From a virus: a DNA stretch of 30,389 nt. A model generated the notes under the pieces. That model did no database searches and was not told the origin of the DNA. It was given only the letters and a program-made list of their open reading frames with translations. Where the stretch lies: positions 1 to 30,389 of IMG/VR virus record IMGVR_UViG_3300008050_000190, one strand, 5' to 3'. The translations under genes and the position numbers were made by a program. Shown here piece after piece: positions 1-8,611 of this stretch. Position 1 is the stretch's first letter, and every line of letters starts with the position of its first letter.

Positions 1-26
1 CGTCGAGGCACCTAATTGATAATGTA

Positions 27-34
27 TATAAATA
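27..34 (+). promoter_or_regulatory. T4-type late promoter motif
   Basis: Exact TATAAATA, the consensus recognised in T4 by the gp55 late sigma factor. It sits 28 bases before the ATG of the collagen-like fibre gene at 63, a normal leader length. A gp55 gene is present in the same window (23830), so the cognate factor exists. The motif is short and the genome AT-rich, but only three exact copies were noticed and all lie in intergenic positions before virion genes. Confidence 0.7.
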
Positions 35-62
35 CAATAGGGATAGATTATAGGGATTCCGA

Positions 63-2558
63 ATGCCATATTATTCAACAATAACAGGAACGACAGGACC
101 AACTGGTCCCACTGGACCACAAGGTTCACAGGGCCCGTCTGGTGGCGCAACAGGCGCAACAGGCACAACGGGTGCAACAGGACCGCAAGGATCTGCTGCT
201 GGTTATGTTATAAGTTTCTGGGATGACGGCGACCAAAAATATAAATTGAAAGATTCTCTTACCGGAACCATCTACAATTTAGACAATTTATATGGGAATA
301 ATGTGATTGGTCTTGGTTCAATAACCGCAGACAATGTTGGTACTGGATACACACTCTTTGCAGGTCTTTCTGGTGCAGGCTATCCGGGAACAGGGAAGAG
401 TTTTGAGTTTAGGGGCTTCACGGGAGGCGGGGATCTTCATGTATTTGTCACTGGTGATATGATAGGCGTTTCTGGTAGCATAACAGAAAAATATGGCGTT
501 ATAGATCTTGCTCAAACAGGACAATTTACTTATCTCAAAACCCCCTATCAAGTAGATGGCGCAACCGGAAATACTTATGACTTTACTCTAGGCAATACCG
601 GCCAGTCTATTAGAATGAAACTGAAGAATCATCAAGAGTATAATAAAAAATACTATAGTACAATTCAATCAGATCTATCAACGGGCTTGCACCGACATTG
701 GAATTTAAGCGAACGAGCATATAATCGGGTAGACAGTATTTCTGGTGGAATAACATTTACAGGTGCAACATTAGCACATGCTCTGATGGGAACAATTGCA
801 TATCCTATTGAATCAGATCCTGGTCATATTAACAAGTATTGTTCGGCATTTAATGCAGATTCTAGAGTCTTAGCAGCAGGTGCAGCAGGTGCGAATTTAT
901 TATTAGAAGGATTAACAGGAGCGGGTGCAACGGGCAATTCCTTCTCTATGTCTTTGTGGTATTTCGATAAGCAAACGGATGTACAAACTTCGACTTTATC
1001 GGAAGAGGCGAGGGGCATATTCTCTATCGGCCTTACTGGAGGAACTACTGTACCAGACATAAATGCTACAGATCATACGATACGAATTTCTACTTCGCCA
1101 TACTTTATTAATGCAAACGATAAAGGAACACAAATACAAGCAGAACTTTCTTTCAAGGATAGCGCGGGGTCTGTTCACGCCAGAAGCATAACAGCAATTG
1201 ATAATGACACCACTTATGGGAACTGGAATAACGTAGTTATTACATATGAAGGTGGAGAAGGCGGCGCAGAAATAGAGGGTGGTAAATTCATTCTTTATCA
1301 CAACGGTTCGGTGTTAGGTAGCACCGAAAATGCTGCTGATTATGGATTTAATTACGGCAGCACGTTTGATATGTTTGTTGGTTATGCTACCGGTTATCCA
1401 ATCTTCGATGAAGATAGAAGCGATAACCCAGAATATCAAAAACATTTCCCATTTTATGGAAGAACGGAATCTCTAACATTTTGGAATACGGTATTAGGTT
1501 CGAGTGATGTTACGAAATTGTGGGCAGGTGGAGATGGTCTTCATTTTGATGAACCCCACAGCATATCACACACAAATGTAAACATTCACCTGCACGATGG
1601 TAATGTTCATACTTTGGTTGCACCATTTTCTTTAAATTCGATTAATGTTGGTACAGGAGTTACAGGGCTAAACACCGACTACGGCGATGCTGTTTCGATG
1701 ACTTTGTTTATTGAGGACGGTCCAGAAGGAATAACATTCCCGAGCAATGTTAAATTTAACGAGCCGCCATCATTTACAGACGGGACAGATATTGTAAATA
1801 TTCTTTCAATAGATGCCGGTGAAAGTTGGTTAGCGACTATGGCTGGCTCTGGTTTTGGAGTAAGTGGTGAGAGTAGAACTTCTTTGGGTTCTTGTTGTTA
1901 TTTGGATGGTAATTGTGTAGAATTCAAATCAGAAGAGTATTGTGAAAGAACTGGTGGTGTGTTTAATTTAGCACAGAGTTGTTTCAGTGCTGATTGTGGA
2001 ATATACAGTAGAGGAGCCTGCTGTACAAATTATGATTACTTCACGGGTGAGCCAGGATGTGTGTCAAATATAACTCGTTATGAATGCGAAAGATTTGGCG
2101 GCATTTTCTGGCTAGGAAAGTCTTGTGGCTTAGGTGGATTTCACTGCCCGAACCCATGCACATCAGAAGAAGCATCCGTAGGCGCATGTTGTCGTGGTCC
2201 TGCTTCGTGTGAAGAAACTACACTAACAATGTGTGACGAATTAGATGGTGTCTTCCAAGGAGTTGGTACTGTTTGCGAAGAAATAGATTGTTGCTTTGCG
2301 TTCGGCGGTCAAGGTGGCACCGAGCAAATTCCAGGTGCTTGGTGTTATTTAACTTCCGAGAATATTGTTAGTTGTGTGGAAAGTTTCTACGGAGATCCCC
2401 CAGAGGATGTTGACGGTAATATTATGGCACAGGCAGTATTCATGGGCGTAGGAACAAATTGCAATCAACCAGAAGTAGATTGTACATGTATTGTGGTCCC
2501 AGATGAAGACGGTCATCCGATGGGACGAAACATGCCAGTCGGTGGACCGAGGGGATAA
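63..2558 (+). CDS. Tail-fibre/adhesin-like protein: collagen-like repeat, LamG-like domain, Cys-rich modules
   Basis: A probable virion surface or receptor-binding protein of 831 residues. Residues about 9-43 are Gly-X-Y collagen-like triplets rich in GPT, GAT and GPQ, which usually trimerise fibres. Residues about 290-490 look like a concanavalin/LamG-type beta-sandwich (NSFSMSLWYF at about 292, and a closing TESLTFWNTVLGSSDVTKLW). From residue 609 to about 808 come three clear Cys-rich modules beginning G(S/A)CC and ending C-x(3-5)-C with an inner GGxF, plus a fourth divergent one. The same module recurs in the next two genes. The position upstream of gene 13 matches the T4 short-fibre/whisker region. 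No enzyme motif was seen. A late promoter precedes it, with a weak AGGGA ribosome site. The fibre role is inference; the domains are read directly. Confidence 0.75.
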   Translation: MPYYSTITGTTGPTGPTGPQGSQGPSGGATGATGTTGATGPQGSAAGYVISFWDDGDQKYKLKDSLTGTIYNLDNLYGNNVIGLGSITADNVGTGYTLFAGLSGAGYPGTGKSFEFRGFTGGGDLHVFVTGDMIGVSGSITEKYGVIDLAQTGQFTYLKTPYQVDGATGNTYDFTLGNTGQSIRMKLKNHQEYNKKYYSTIQSDLSTGLHRHWNLSERAYNRVDSISGGITFTGATLAHALMGTIAYPIESDPGHINKYCSAFNADSRVLAAGAAGANLLLEGLTGAGATGNSFSMSLWYFDKQTDVQTSTLSEEARGIFSIGLTGGTTVPDINATDHTIRISTSPYFINANDKGTQIQAELSFKDSAGSVHARSITAIDNDTTYGNWNNVVITYEGGEGGAEIEGGKFILYHNGSVLGSTENAADYGFNYGSTFDMFVGYATGYPIFDEDRSDNPEYQKHFPFYGRTESLTFWNTVLGSSDVTKLWAGGDGLHFDEPHSISHTNVNIHLHDGNVHTLVAPFSLNSINVGTGVTGLNTDYGDAVSMTLFIEDGPEGITFPSNVKFNEPPSFTDGTDIVNILSIDAGESWLATMAGSGFGVSGESRTSLGSCCYLDGNCVEFKSEEYCERTGGVFNLAQSCFSADCGIYSRGACCTNYDYFTGEPGCVSNITRYECERFGGIFWLGKSCGLGGFHCPNPCTSEEASVGACCRGPASCEETTLTMCDELDGVFQGVGTVCEEIDCCFAFGGQGGTEQIPGAWCYLTSENIVSCVESFYGDPPEDVDGNIMAQAVFMGVGTNCNQPEVDCTCIVVPDEDGHPMGRNMPVGGPRG

Positions 2559-2561
2559 AAG

Positions 2562-3245
2562 ATGTCAAGATCGAATCGATATACTAACTTAAAACCTTAT
2601 AGATATGTTTTAAATTCTAACGACCCACAAGGCACATGTTGTGTTTGTGACGGCAGAAAAATATACACAAGAAAATCAGTCTGTGATGGAATGGTGGATT
2701 CATATTTTGCAGAAGGTCAACGTCCAAGTTGGGGAATACACCCGTGCTATGGATACAGCACGAACCCAGAAGAGACAGGTCTTTGCCTTTATTCGAACAA
2801 GCAGAATTTACGATCCGATTTGGATGCATCGTACACATGCTTACCCATAACTGTGGGTAATTTAAATAGTCGTGGGGGTATGAATTTCTGCGATTATGAA
2901 ACTGTTTTTGGTGGAACTAGGATTGAACAAAAGAAAGATTATGAGTTTAGATTTATTGCCCTTCCCTCATGGTCTAAATGCGGCAGTCAAAGCGGTAACG
3001 CAGTTCCAGTGGAATTTCTGAGTGATAATTATTCTAGAGATTCTATATCACTAAGAAGAATACTTCCGTTTGATACTGCTGAATCACAGGGACCAATAAA
3101 AAAACCCGTGCATAGAAATGCAGGAAAGATACTAAATATCATTAAGAACAATACAGATAACTCTAAAGTTTTACAGATCACGGAAAGTAAAGATGTTAAC
3201 GACAGAAAAAAAGTTTTAATAAAAACTAGGTTAGATAATCCATGA
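2562..3245 (+). CDS. Cys-rich putative structural protein
   Basis: Starts three bases after the preceding stop and overlaps the next ATG by four bases, so it is translated as a unit with its neighbours. The 227-residue product contains one module like those of the flanking proteins (GTCCVCDG near residue 24, then C-x(n)-C ending at GIHPC) and further scattered Cys residues (GLCLYS, NFCDYE, WSKCGS). The C-terminal third is Lys/Asn-rich and Cys-free (NIIKNNTDNSKVLQI). There is no signal peptide, membrane segment or enzymatic motif. It is probably a small virion component working with the two large Cys-rich neighbours, perhaps a connector or chaperone; function is not recognised. Confidence 0.6.
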   Translation: MSRSNRYTNLKPYRYVLNSNDPQGTCCVCDGRKIYTRKSVCDGMVDSYFAEGQRPSWGIHPCYGYSTNPEETGLCLYSNKQNLRSDLDASYTCLPITVGNLNSRGGMNFCDYETVFGGTRIEQKKDYEFRFIALPSWSKCGSQSGNAVPVEFLSDNYSRDSISLRRILPFDTAESQGPIKKPVHRNAGKILNIIKNNTDNSKVLQITESKDVNDRKKVLIKTRLDNP

Positions 3246-6200
3246 GCATTCAATTTCGTACAAGAAACAACAATATACAACCAGCCGGATTGACAGGTGC
3301 TTGTTGCGTATCCATTGGAACTCCTGGTTGTGAGATTGTTACGTTCAATGAATGCAGCGATATGGGAGGATTTTTTCAGGGAGCGGGTTCTTCGTGTCTT
3401 GATTGTACAGAAGAAATGTTTGCCAGAAATTTAACTGGTGTTTGCTGCGCGTGTGATGGCTCTTGTACAGATCAGGTCACCGAGGAATGGTGCAGAAGTA
3501 GATATTTGGATCCATCAACCCCAAGAGCATCCTTTCATAGTGGTAAAACTTGTAATGAAGTAGAGTGTGTTTCTTTATCAACTTTCGACTGTTGTTCCAA
3601 TGGTGTTGTGTTTGGTGGTATATGCAATGAAGAATTATGTAGAGAACTTGGAGGAAGAACTGCCGATTTTGGACAGGGTTGTGATAACAGCAATTTAGTT
3701 GCCTATTCTGGTGCATGTTGTAATATATCTGTCGTTGGTTATGAGCGTCCATGTCAATATATGGATGTACAAGATCCAAGATGGAATGGAAGTCCCGAAG
3801 CAATGTGTGCTTCTCTTGGAGGGTTATTTTTTCAAGACGAAGTTTGTAGTGAGGGCTTTTGTGTAGATAACAGAAGATCATTGCACGCATGTTGCAGGGG
3901 CGATGGTTGTGTGAGTTTGCCCCCCGAAATGTGCAATGACTCTAATGGTATATACATGGGGGAGATTGGGTGTAATGGCGATCCGTGTGGTAACATAGAG
4001 TGGGGAGCATGTGTAACAGATACCATGTGTCTGCGATCAGATAGAAACACATGCCATGAATATTCTGGTGAGTGGTTCCCGGGCTATTCTTGTGCGGATA
4101 ATTTTTTACAGGGAGACTGGAAAAATAATAAAACGGGAAAGGTTTGTAGAGTGTTTGGTGAACCCCAATGCATCGATAGTATAACCGAACAAGATGCAAT
4201 AGAAATCGCAACACAAGATCATAATGATACTGAGTGGGTGTTCATAGAGGGTGCAATATGCGATGAGTGTCAAGAAAATTATCATTGCTACGATCCAGAA
4301 GATGAAGTTGGAATGTGTGTCTATAGCCATGTTCCTGAATCCTTAAACACAAACCCCAGAAGCAGATCTGCTTTCTCCACAAGTAGGGGGTGGTGTAGGC
4401 GTTTAGGAAATAAATGGGCACCCATTTCGGGTTATCCAATTTCAAACATATTCAAAGGCTGCGGCTCAGATATATCTCAATTAAGACAACTGGATAGTTT
4501 ACCAATCAATAATCCTGATGGACTTCTAGACGGATATCCATTCGATTACTATGGTTCGCCACAAGATGGTTTTGCTTTGGGGGCATGTTCTGTTAATGGA
4601 ATTTGTAATAGTAATGTTTCGCAGTCCAATTGCCAAGCACAGGGTGGATCGTACATGGGTAATGGAACACATTGTAGCAGTCCCCTAATAGCAATTAACG
4701 GACAAACCATTGATCCAAACTATTCAAATTATACTAGACTATTAACAAGAAGTACAGAAGGCAGGTTCATAGAATTCATATCTGCATCATATAATGATAC
4801 TGTAAAGGCATTGCCAGAATTTTACTACAGAACCGATGCAGGAATACATCCGCCAATGGCATTCCCGAACGACAATCTAGAATTACGAAGTCCAACATAT
4901 AATGCGGCAGCAAGATCGATCAGGGGTAAAAAACTGATCGTAAGCGGAAAAGACGCACCACTAAATAGTCTTAGTAGTATAAAAACCCTTTCGTTTATCG
5001 AAAGCGACAGAAATGGTATATATTCATCACTAGACATACACGGAATCAATTTCAATCTATTAAGTGGATTGAAAAAATTGGAAATGATGCCGGATGAAAA
5101 TATTTCTCTAGAGTCTCTTCCGGCAACCATCGAAGAACTTAATTTACAGGGGTCTAGCAGAAAGACAATAAATGTCACAGTAACACCAAAACCGATACAG
5201 GGAAATCAGTATGTCATTGATGGTGTTGAAAGAGATATATTATTCCTTTACCGAGGACACACGTATAGATTCGATCTCTCACACGAAACATTGATCCCTG
5301 ATACCAATCCTACAACCCACCACCCTCTAAGATTCTCTGAAGTAGTAGACGGTGAGCATGGTGGAGGAATACCGTTTTCACAGGGAGTCGTTGTTAAAAA
5401 TGCTGTCGGCACTCATGGCGCATATATTGATATAACAATAGATGAAAACACACCAGATGTACTTTATTATTGGTGCTATAATCATAGCAGAATGGGCGGC
5501 GAAATACAGGTAAGGAATAACTTTAATAATAAACAATTAAACCTTACGTCTAAACAACTACTAAAGAAGTTATTTGTGAATGATGTTGACTTAGACACAT
5601 TAATCCTTCCTGGATATTCAGGAGGTTTAAACATATTAGACTGTTCTGGAAACAATATCAACAATATTAATATAACAAACCACCCATATATTTACTCTTT
5701 GAATGTTTCGGATAATAATATATCGTCATTAAATCTAAACAACTTTGGGTCGTTTGATGGCGATGGGTCAATTGACATTTCCCGAAATAATATTACTAAT
5801 CTAACATTACCAATGTTCTACGGAGAAACAAAGTTAAGACATCTTTCGGCGCATGACAACCCACTAGTACTGGTTTCTATACAGGATAATAGTAAAATAG
5901 ATGTCATAGATATATCATATACAAATCTTGCTTTCTTTGAACTACCATCAGGGACAGGGGTAAAGGAATTGTATATGCATAATTGTAGGTTGGGTGAAAT
6001 ATTAATGACAGGAACTATTGACAATAGCCTGGAACAATGTACAATAATAGATGTTTCTACTAACAACTTATCACAAGTTCCCTTTATAAGTTCAGAAAAT
6101 CAGACCATACCTCGAAATATTGATTATATGAATTTGGCAAACAACAATCTTTCAACAAGAGCAATAAGTGAATTAATGCGTGCGTTAGTAAATTCCTATT

Positions 6201-6325
6201 CTGGTCACTTAACACCAAACTTGGTAGTAAATATAAAGAATAATGTAGGAACAGTTTCTAATACGGACATAAATACTTTAAGAGAAATATGGGGTAGTCG
6301 TTTAACTATTATTTATGATGTGTGA
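3242..6325 (+). CDS. Large adhesin-like protein: Cys-rich modules, leucine-rich repeats, cupredoxin-like domain
   Basis: A 1027-residue modular protein, probably displayed on the virion. Residues 19 to about 480 hold seven or so Cys-rich modules (GACC, GVCCACDG, HACCRGDG and similar), the same family as in the two upstream genes. Residues about 560-640 and 770-1020 are leucine-rich-repeat-like, with recurrent N-N-I/L-(S/T)-x-L-x-L patterns such as SGNNINNINI and SRNNITNLTL. Between them, residues about 644-758 form a cupredoxin-like domain: IDG-x-ERDILFLYRGHTYRF, then HH693-694 in THHPLRFS, then YYWCYNHSRMGG with C745, H748 and M751, a plausible type-1 copper ligand set. The start overlaps the preceding stop (ATGA). 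Attachment to host surfaces is inferred from architecture and position; copper binding is untested. Confidence 0.7.
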   Translation: MSIQFRTRNNNIQPAGLTGACCVSIGTPGCEIVTFNECSDMGGFFQGAGSSCLDCTEEMFARNLTGVCCACDGSCTDQVTEEWCRSRYLDPSTPRASFHSGKTCNEVECVSLSTFDCCSNGVVFGGICNEELCRELGGRTADFGQGCDNSNLVAYSGACCNISVVGYERPCQYMDVQDPRWNGSPEAMCASLGGLFFQDEVCSEGFCVDNRRSLHACCRGDGCVSLPPEMCNDSNGIYMGEIGCNGDPCGNIEWGACVTDTMCLRSDRNTCHEYSGEWFPGYSCADNFLQGDWKNNKTGKVCRVFGEPQCIDSITEQDAIEIATQDHNDTEWVFIEGAICDECQENYHCYDPEDEVGMCVYSHVPESLNTNPRSRSAFSTSRGWCRRLGNKWAPISGYPISNIFKGCGSDISQLRQLDSLPINNPDGLLDGYPFDYYGSPQDGFALGACSVNGICNSNVSQSNCQAQGGSYMGNGTHCSSPLIAINGQTIDPNYSNYTRLLTRSTEGRFIEFISASYNDTVKALPEFYYRTDAGIHPPMAFPNDNLELRSPTYNAAARSIRGKKLIVSGKDAPLNSLSSIKTLSFIESDRNGIYSSLDIHGINFNLLSGLKKLEMMPDENISLESLPATIEELNLQGSSRKTINVTVTPKPIQGNQYVIDGVERDILFLYRGHTYRFDLSHETLIPDTNPTTHHPLRFSEVVDGEHGGGIPFSQGVVVKNAVGTHGAYIDITIDENTPDVLYYWCYNHSRMGGEIQVRNNFNNKQLNLTSKQLLKKLFVNDVDLDTLILPGYSGGLNILDCSGNNINNINITNHPYIYSLNVSDNNISSLNLNNFGSFDGDGSIDISRNNITNLTLPMFYGETKLRHLSAHDNPLVLVSIQDNSKIDVIDISYTNLAFFELPSGTGVKELYMHNCRLGEILMTGTIDNSLEQCTIIDVSTNNLSQVPFISSENQTIPRNIDYMNLANNNLSTRAISELMRALVNSYSGHLTPNLVVNIKNNVGTVSNTDINTLREIWGSRLTIIYDV

Positions 6326-6339
6326 TTTAAGGAGATGTG

Positions 6340-6822
6340 ATGAAAGATAAAGATTTTGGTAGTTCTTCTTTTAAAGAAAAACTTGGTATGATGAAAAATT
6401 TTGCGTCCGCTGTTGTTTCTAGAGGACTTAACAACAAAAAAATAGACGAAGCAACTAAACAACTTAGGGTGTTGAGTTGTTTTGGTAACAATAATGAATT
6501 ACCACCATGCGAATATCTTAAAAATAGTAAAACTGGAGAGGGTAAGCATTACTGCGGTGGTTGTGGATGCGGGGATAAAAAGGGAACGTGGTTAATGTCA
6601 GACGGGGAAAGTTATAGCAAATTAGATTATCCTAAGTTACACTGCCCTTTAGACATGCCTGGATTTGCAAATTATAAAGAGTCTGAATCTGATGAGTCGG
6701 TTGAACCAATAACAAGACGGTACTATATTGAAAATATGTCCCCCGAAGATATGAAAGATATATCGGTTTCACTTCCAGAACCACCGGAGCCGCCAGAAGA
6801 AAAGCCGCCAGAAGAAAAATAA
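6340..6822 (+). CDS. Small Cys-rich (zinc-ribbon-like) phage protein
   Basis: I chose the ATG at 6340, six bases after an AAGGAGA ribosome site; an in-frame GTG lies directly before it. The product is 160 residues. Cysteines at about 47, 57, 72, 75, 77 and 102 form a pattern of two early Cys, then YCGGCGC, then HCPLD. This resembles the C..C-x(n)-C-x2-C-x-C-x(n)-CP arrangement in many small phage proteins and suggests a metal-bound ribbon. The C-terminus is acidic and proline-rich (EPPEPPEEKPPEEK). It sits between the adhesin-like genes and the gene 13 promoter, so it may belong to the fibre transcription unit. Function is unknown. Confidence 0.6.
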   Translation: MKDKDFGSSSFKEKLGMMKNFASAVVSRGLNNKKIDEATKQLRVLSCFGNNNELPPCEYLKNSKTGEGKHYCGGCGCGDKKGTWLMSDGESYSKLDYPKLHCPLDMPGFANYKESESDESVEPITRRYYIENMSPEDMKDISVSLPEPPEPPEEKPPEEK

Positions 6823-6840
6823 TCAGCAGACTACCATCTT

Positions 6841-6848
6841 TATAAATA
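6841..6848 (+). promoter_or_regulatory. T4-type late promoter motif upstream of gene 13
   Basis: Exact TATAAATA, followed by AATAGGAATAGGAG (ribosome site) and the gene 13 ATG at 6870. It lies in the 47-base gap between two genes. It would drive the neck and packaging genes 13-17 with gp55 RNA polymerase. Confidence 0.75.
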
Positions 6849-6869
6849 AATAGGAATAGGAGTATAAAG

Positions 6870-7685
6870 ATGGCATCATTATCTTCAAGAGATCAATTAA
6901 TCGACTACGCTTTTAGGCGGCTGGGTGATCCGGTTATAGAAATAAACGTAGATCGCCAACAAGCAGAAGAGAGATTGGACGACGCGCTTCAATTATTCAC
7001 CGAAAGACATTTTGACGGTGTTGAGAGGGCTCTGTTCACATATCAAGTAACTCAGTCTGACATAGACAACGGTTTTGTTAATATGGAAGATTTGGGTGCT
7101 GTTAATGGCGCAAGCGGCGCAACAGCAAGCACCGCTCCAACAGGTAAAGATGTTGTTAGTGTAATCAAGGTCCATAGATTTGGTGATGGAACAACTAACA
7201 TGTTCGACGTTCGATATCAAATGGCTCTTAATGATTACTTTGGCATCAATAGAAATCTCTTCATGGGAACGGGTCAGGGTCTTGCAAGTTATGATAGTAC
7301 TAAAAGATACATCAGTATGATTGAGCAGTTGTTTGAACCAGAGAAAATGATAAGGTTTAATAAGGTAACAAACAGGCTTCATATAGACATGGCCTGGTCA
7401 GAAGATGTTACAGTAGGTAAATATCTTGTAATAGAAGCATATGTGGCTTTAAGTCCTACTATATTTACAGAAATATTCAATGACATTTTATTAAAGAAAT
7501 ATGTTACCGCTCTCATTAAAAGGCAGTGGGGAGCAAATCTATCTAAATTTGATAACGTGGCTCTTCCTGGTGGAGCGACTATGCGGGGAGGAGAAATATT
7601 TAGAGAGGCACAAGAAGAACTTGATAAGTTAGAGGAAGAAGTAAGATTAACTTACGAGTTACCCATTGATTTTGGAATTGGTTGA
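6870..7685 (+). CDS. gp13: Neck protein gp13
   Basis: Head-completion/neck protein that, with gp14, seals the filled T4 head at the portal and accepts the tail. The 271-residue product (T4: 309) begins SSRDQLIDYAFRRLGDPVIE followed by a stretch containing the conserved NVDRQQAEERLDDALQLF, the N-terminal signature of gp13 in T4-like phages. A short Gly/Ala/Thr-rich loop (NGASGATASTAPTG) lies near residue 80. The C-terminus has a long acidic helix (REAQEELDKLEEEVRL). The start has a good AGGAG ribosome site and a late promoter just upstream. Gene 14 follows at once, as in T4. Confidence 0.9.
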   Translation: MASLSSRDQLIDYAFRRLGDPVIEINVDRQQAEERLDDALQLFTERHFDGVERALFTYQVTQSDIDNGFVNMEDLGAVNGASGATASTAPTGKDVVSVIKVHRFGDGTTNMFDVRYQMALNDYFGINRNLFMGTGQGLASYDSTKRYISMIEQLFEPEKMIRFNKVTNRLHIDMAWSEDVTVGKYLVIEAYVALSPTIFTEIFNDILLKKYVTALIKRQWGANLSKFDNVALPGGATMRGGEIFREAQEELDKLEEEVRLTYELPIDFGIG

Positions 7686-7687
7686 AC

Positions 7688-8611
7688 ATGACTATTAACC
7701 CATACTTTAAAAAATACTCTGGCGATGCCAATGTTGTAGAAGATTTAACTATCGAAACCATAAAGGCGATGGGACACGATTTTGTGTATATACCGAGAAC
7801 CTTGGTCGATGTTGATGATTTGTTTGGTGAAGATTTAATCTCCAAATTTGATGATGGTTATGAACTGGAAATGTATATTCAGAATGTTGATGGTTTTGAG
7901 GGTGAGGGTGACATACTAACAAAGTTCGGTTTGGAAATAAGAGATAGAATGACTCTTGTGGTTTCTAAAAGACGATTTGAAAAAGCAGTAGCAACATACG
8001 AGAGTAAGATAAAACGACCAAGAGAAGGTGACTTAATTTACTTTCCCTTCAGTAAAACTCTATTTGAAATTAATTTTGTCGAACACGAAAACCCATTCTA
8101 TCAGTTGGGAAAACTCTACACATACGTTCTGAATTGTGAAGTCTTCACCTATAGTCAGGAAGATATTGATACGGGTATTTCCGATATTGATAAGGTTGAA
8201 TCAGATCGACAAGACTTTATGATTAATCTACAATTAGGAAATCTGATAAGTGGTGCAACGGGTTACTATCAGGGAGAAACAGTATTCCAGATTAGTGGAT
8301 CTACTGGTGGAGCATATTCATCGGCAACATCAACTGCAAATGTTGTAAACTGGAATGCAACAGGAAAGACACTTGGGATATCGAATCTTTCTGGAACACT
8401 CAGTACAGGCGCAACCGAGAGTATCAAGGGGGCAAGTTCTGGTGTCGAGTACTACATCTCATCCACAGAAACAACGACAGTTATTATCCCACAAGAACCG
8501 GCAAGTACCGATGAAGACAGCGGTGAAAATGACGAGTTTGGATTTGAAGCAGATAAAGGAAATATATTTGACTTCACTGATATAGATCCTTTTAGTGAGG
8601 GCAATTACTGA
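7688..8611 (+). CDS. gp14: Neck protein gp14
   Basis: Second neck/head-completion protein, partner of gp13. The N-terminal half contains the gp14 signature (KAMGHDFVYIPRTLVDVDDL, then FGEDLISKF) and EIRDRMTLVVSKRRFE, with the T4-like order preserved. The product is 307 residues from the ATG at 7688 (T4: 256). An in-frame TTG at 7682 overlapping the gene 13 stop is an alternative start with a closer GGAA. The extra length is a Gly/Ser/Thr-rich beta-type segment (about residues 190-260; YYQGETVFQ, WNATGKTLGISNLSGTLS) followed by an acidic tail. That segment resembles small repeat domains found in many marine phage virion proteins. It ends TGATG into gene 15. Confidence 0.88.
   Translation: MTINPYFKKYSGDANVVEDLTIETIKAMGHDFVYIPRTLVDVDDLFGEDLISKFDDGYELEMYIQNVDGFEGEGDILTKFGLEIRDRMTLVVSKRRFEKAVATYESKIKRPREGDLIYFPFSKTLFEINFVEHENPFYQLGKLYTYVLNCEVFTYSQEDIDTGISDIDKVESDRQDFMINLQLGNLISGATGYYQGETVFQISGSTGGAYSSATSTANVVNWNATGKTLGISNLSGTLSTGATESIKGASSGVEYYISSTETTTVIIPQEPASTDEDSGENDEFGFEADKGNIFDFTDIDPFSEGNY

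Noticed and set aside
1-26. Possible 3' end of an upstream gene (TAA at 13-15 in frame 1, or TGA at 17-19 in frame 2)
   Set aside because: Only four or five codons are visible and two frames end plausibly, so no gene can be supported.
87-191. Repetitive ACAGG/ACTGG tract considered as a CRISPR-like or microsatellite array
   Set aside because: The repeats are in-frame Gly-X-Y codons of a collagen-like segment; there are no fixed-length spacers.
3477-3890. Antisense open frame of 137 codons
   Set aside because: Lies wholly inside the Cys-rich gene on the opposite strand, has no ribosome site or recognisable domain, and is rich in His/Tyr/Cys as expected from complementing Cys/Gly codons.
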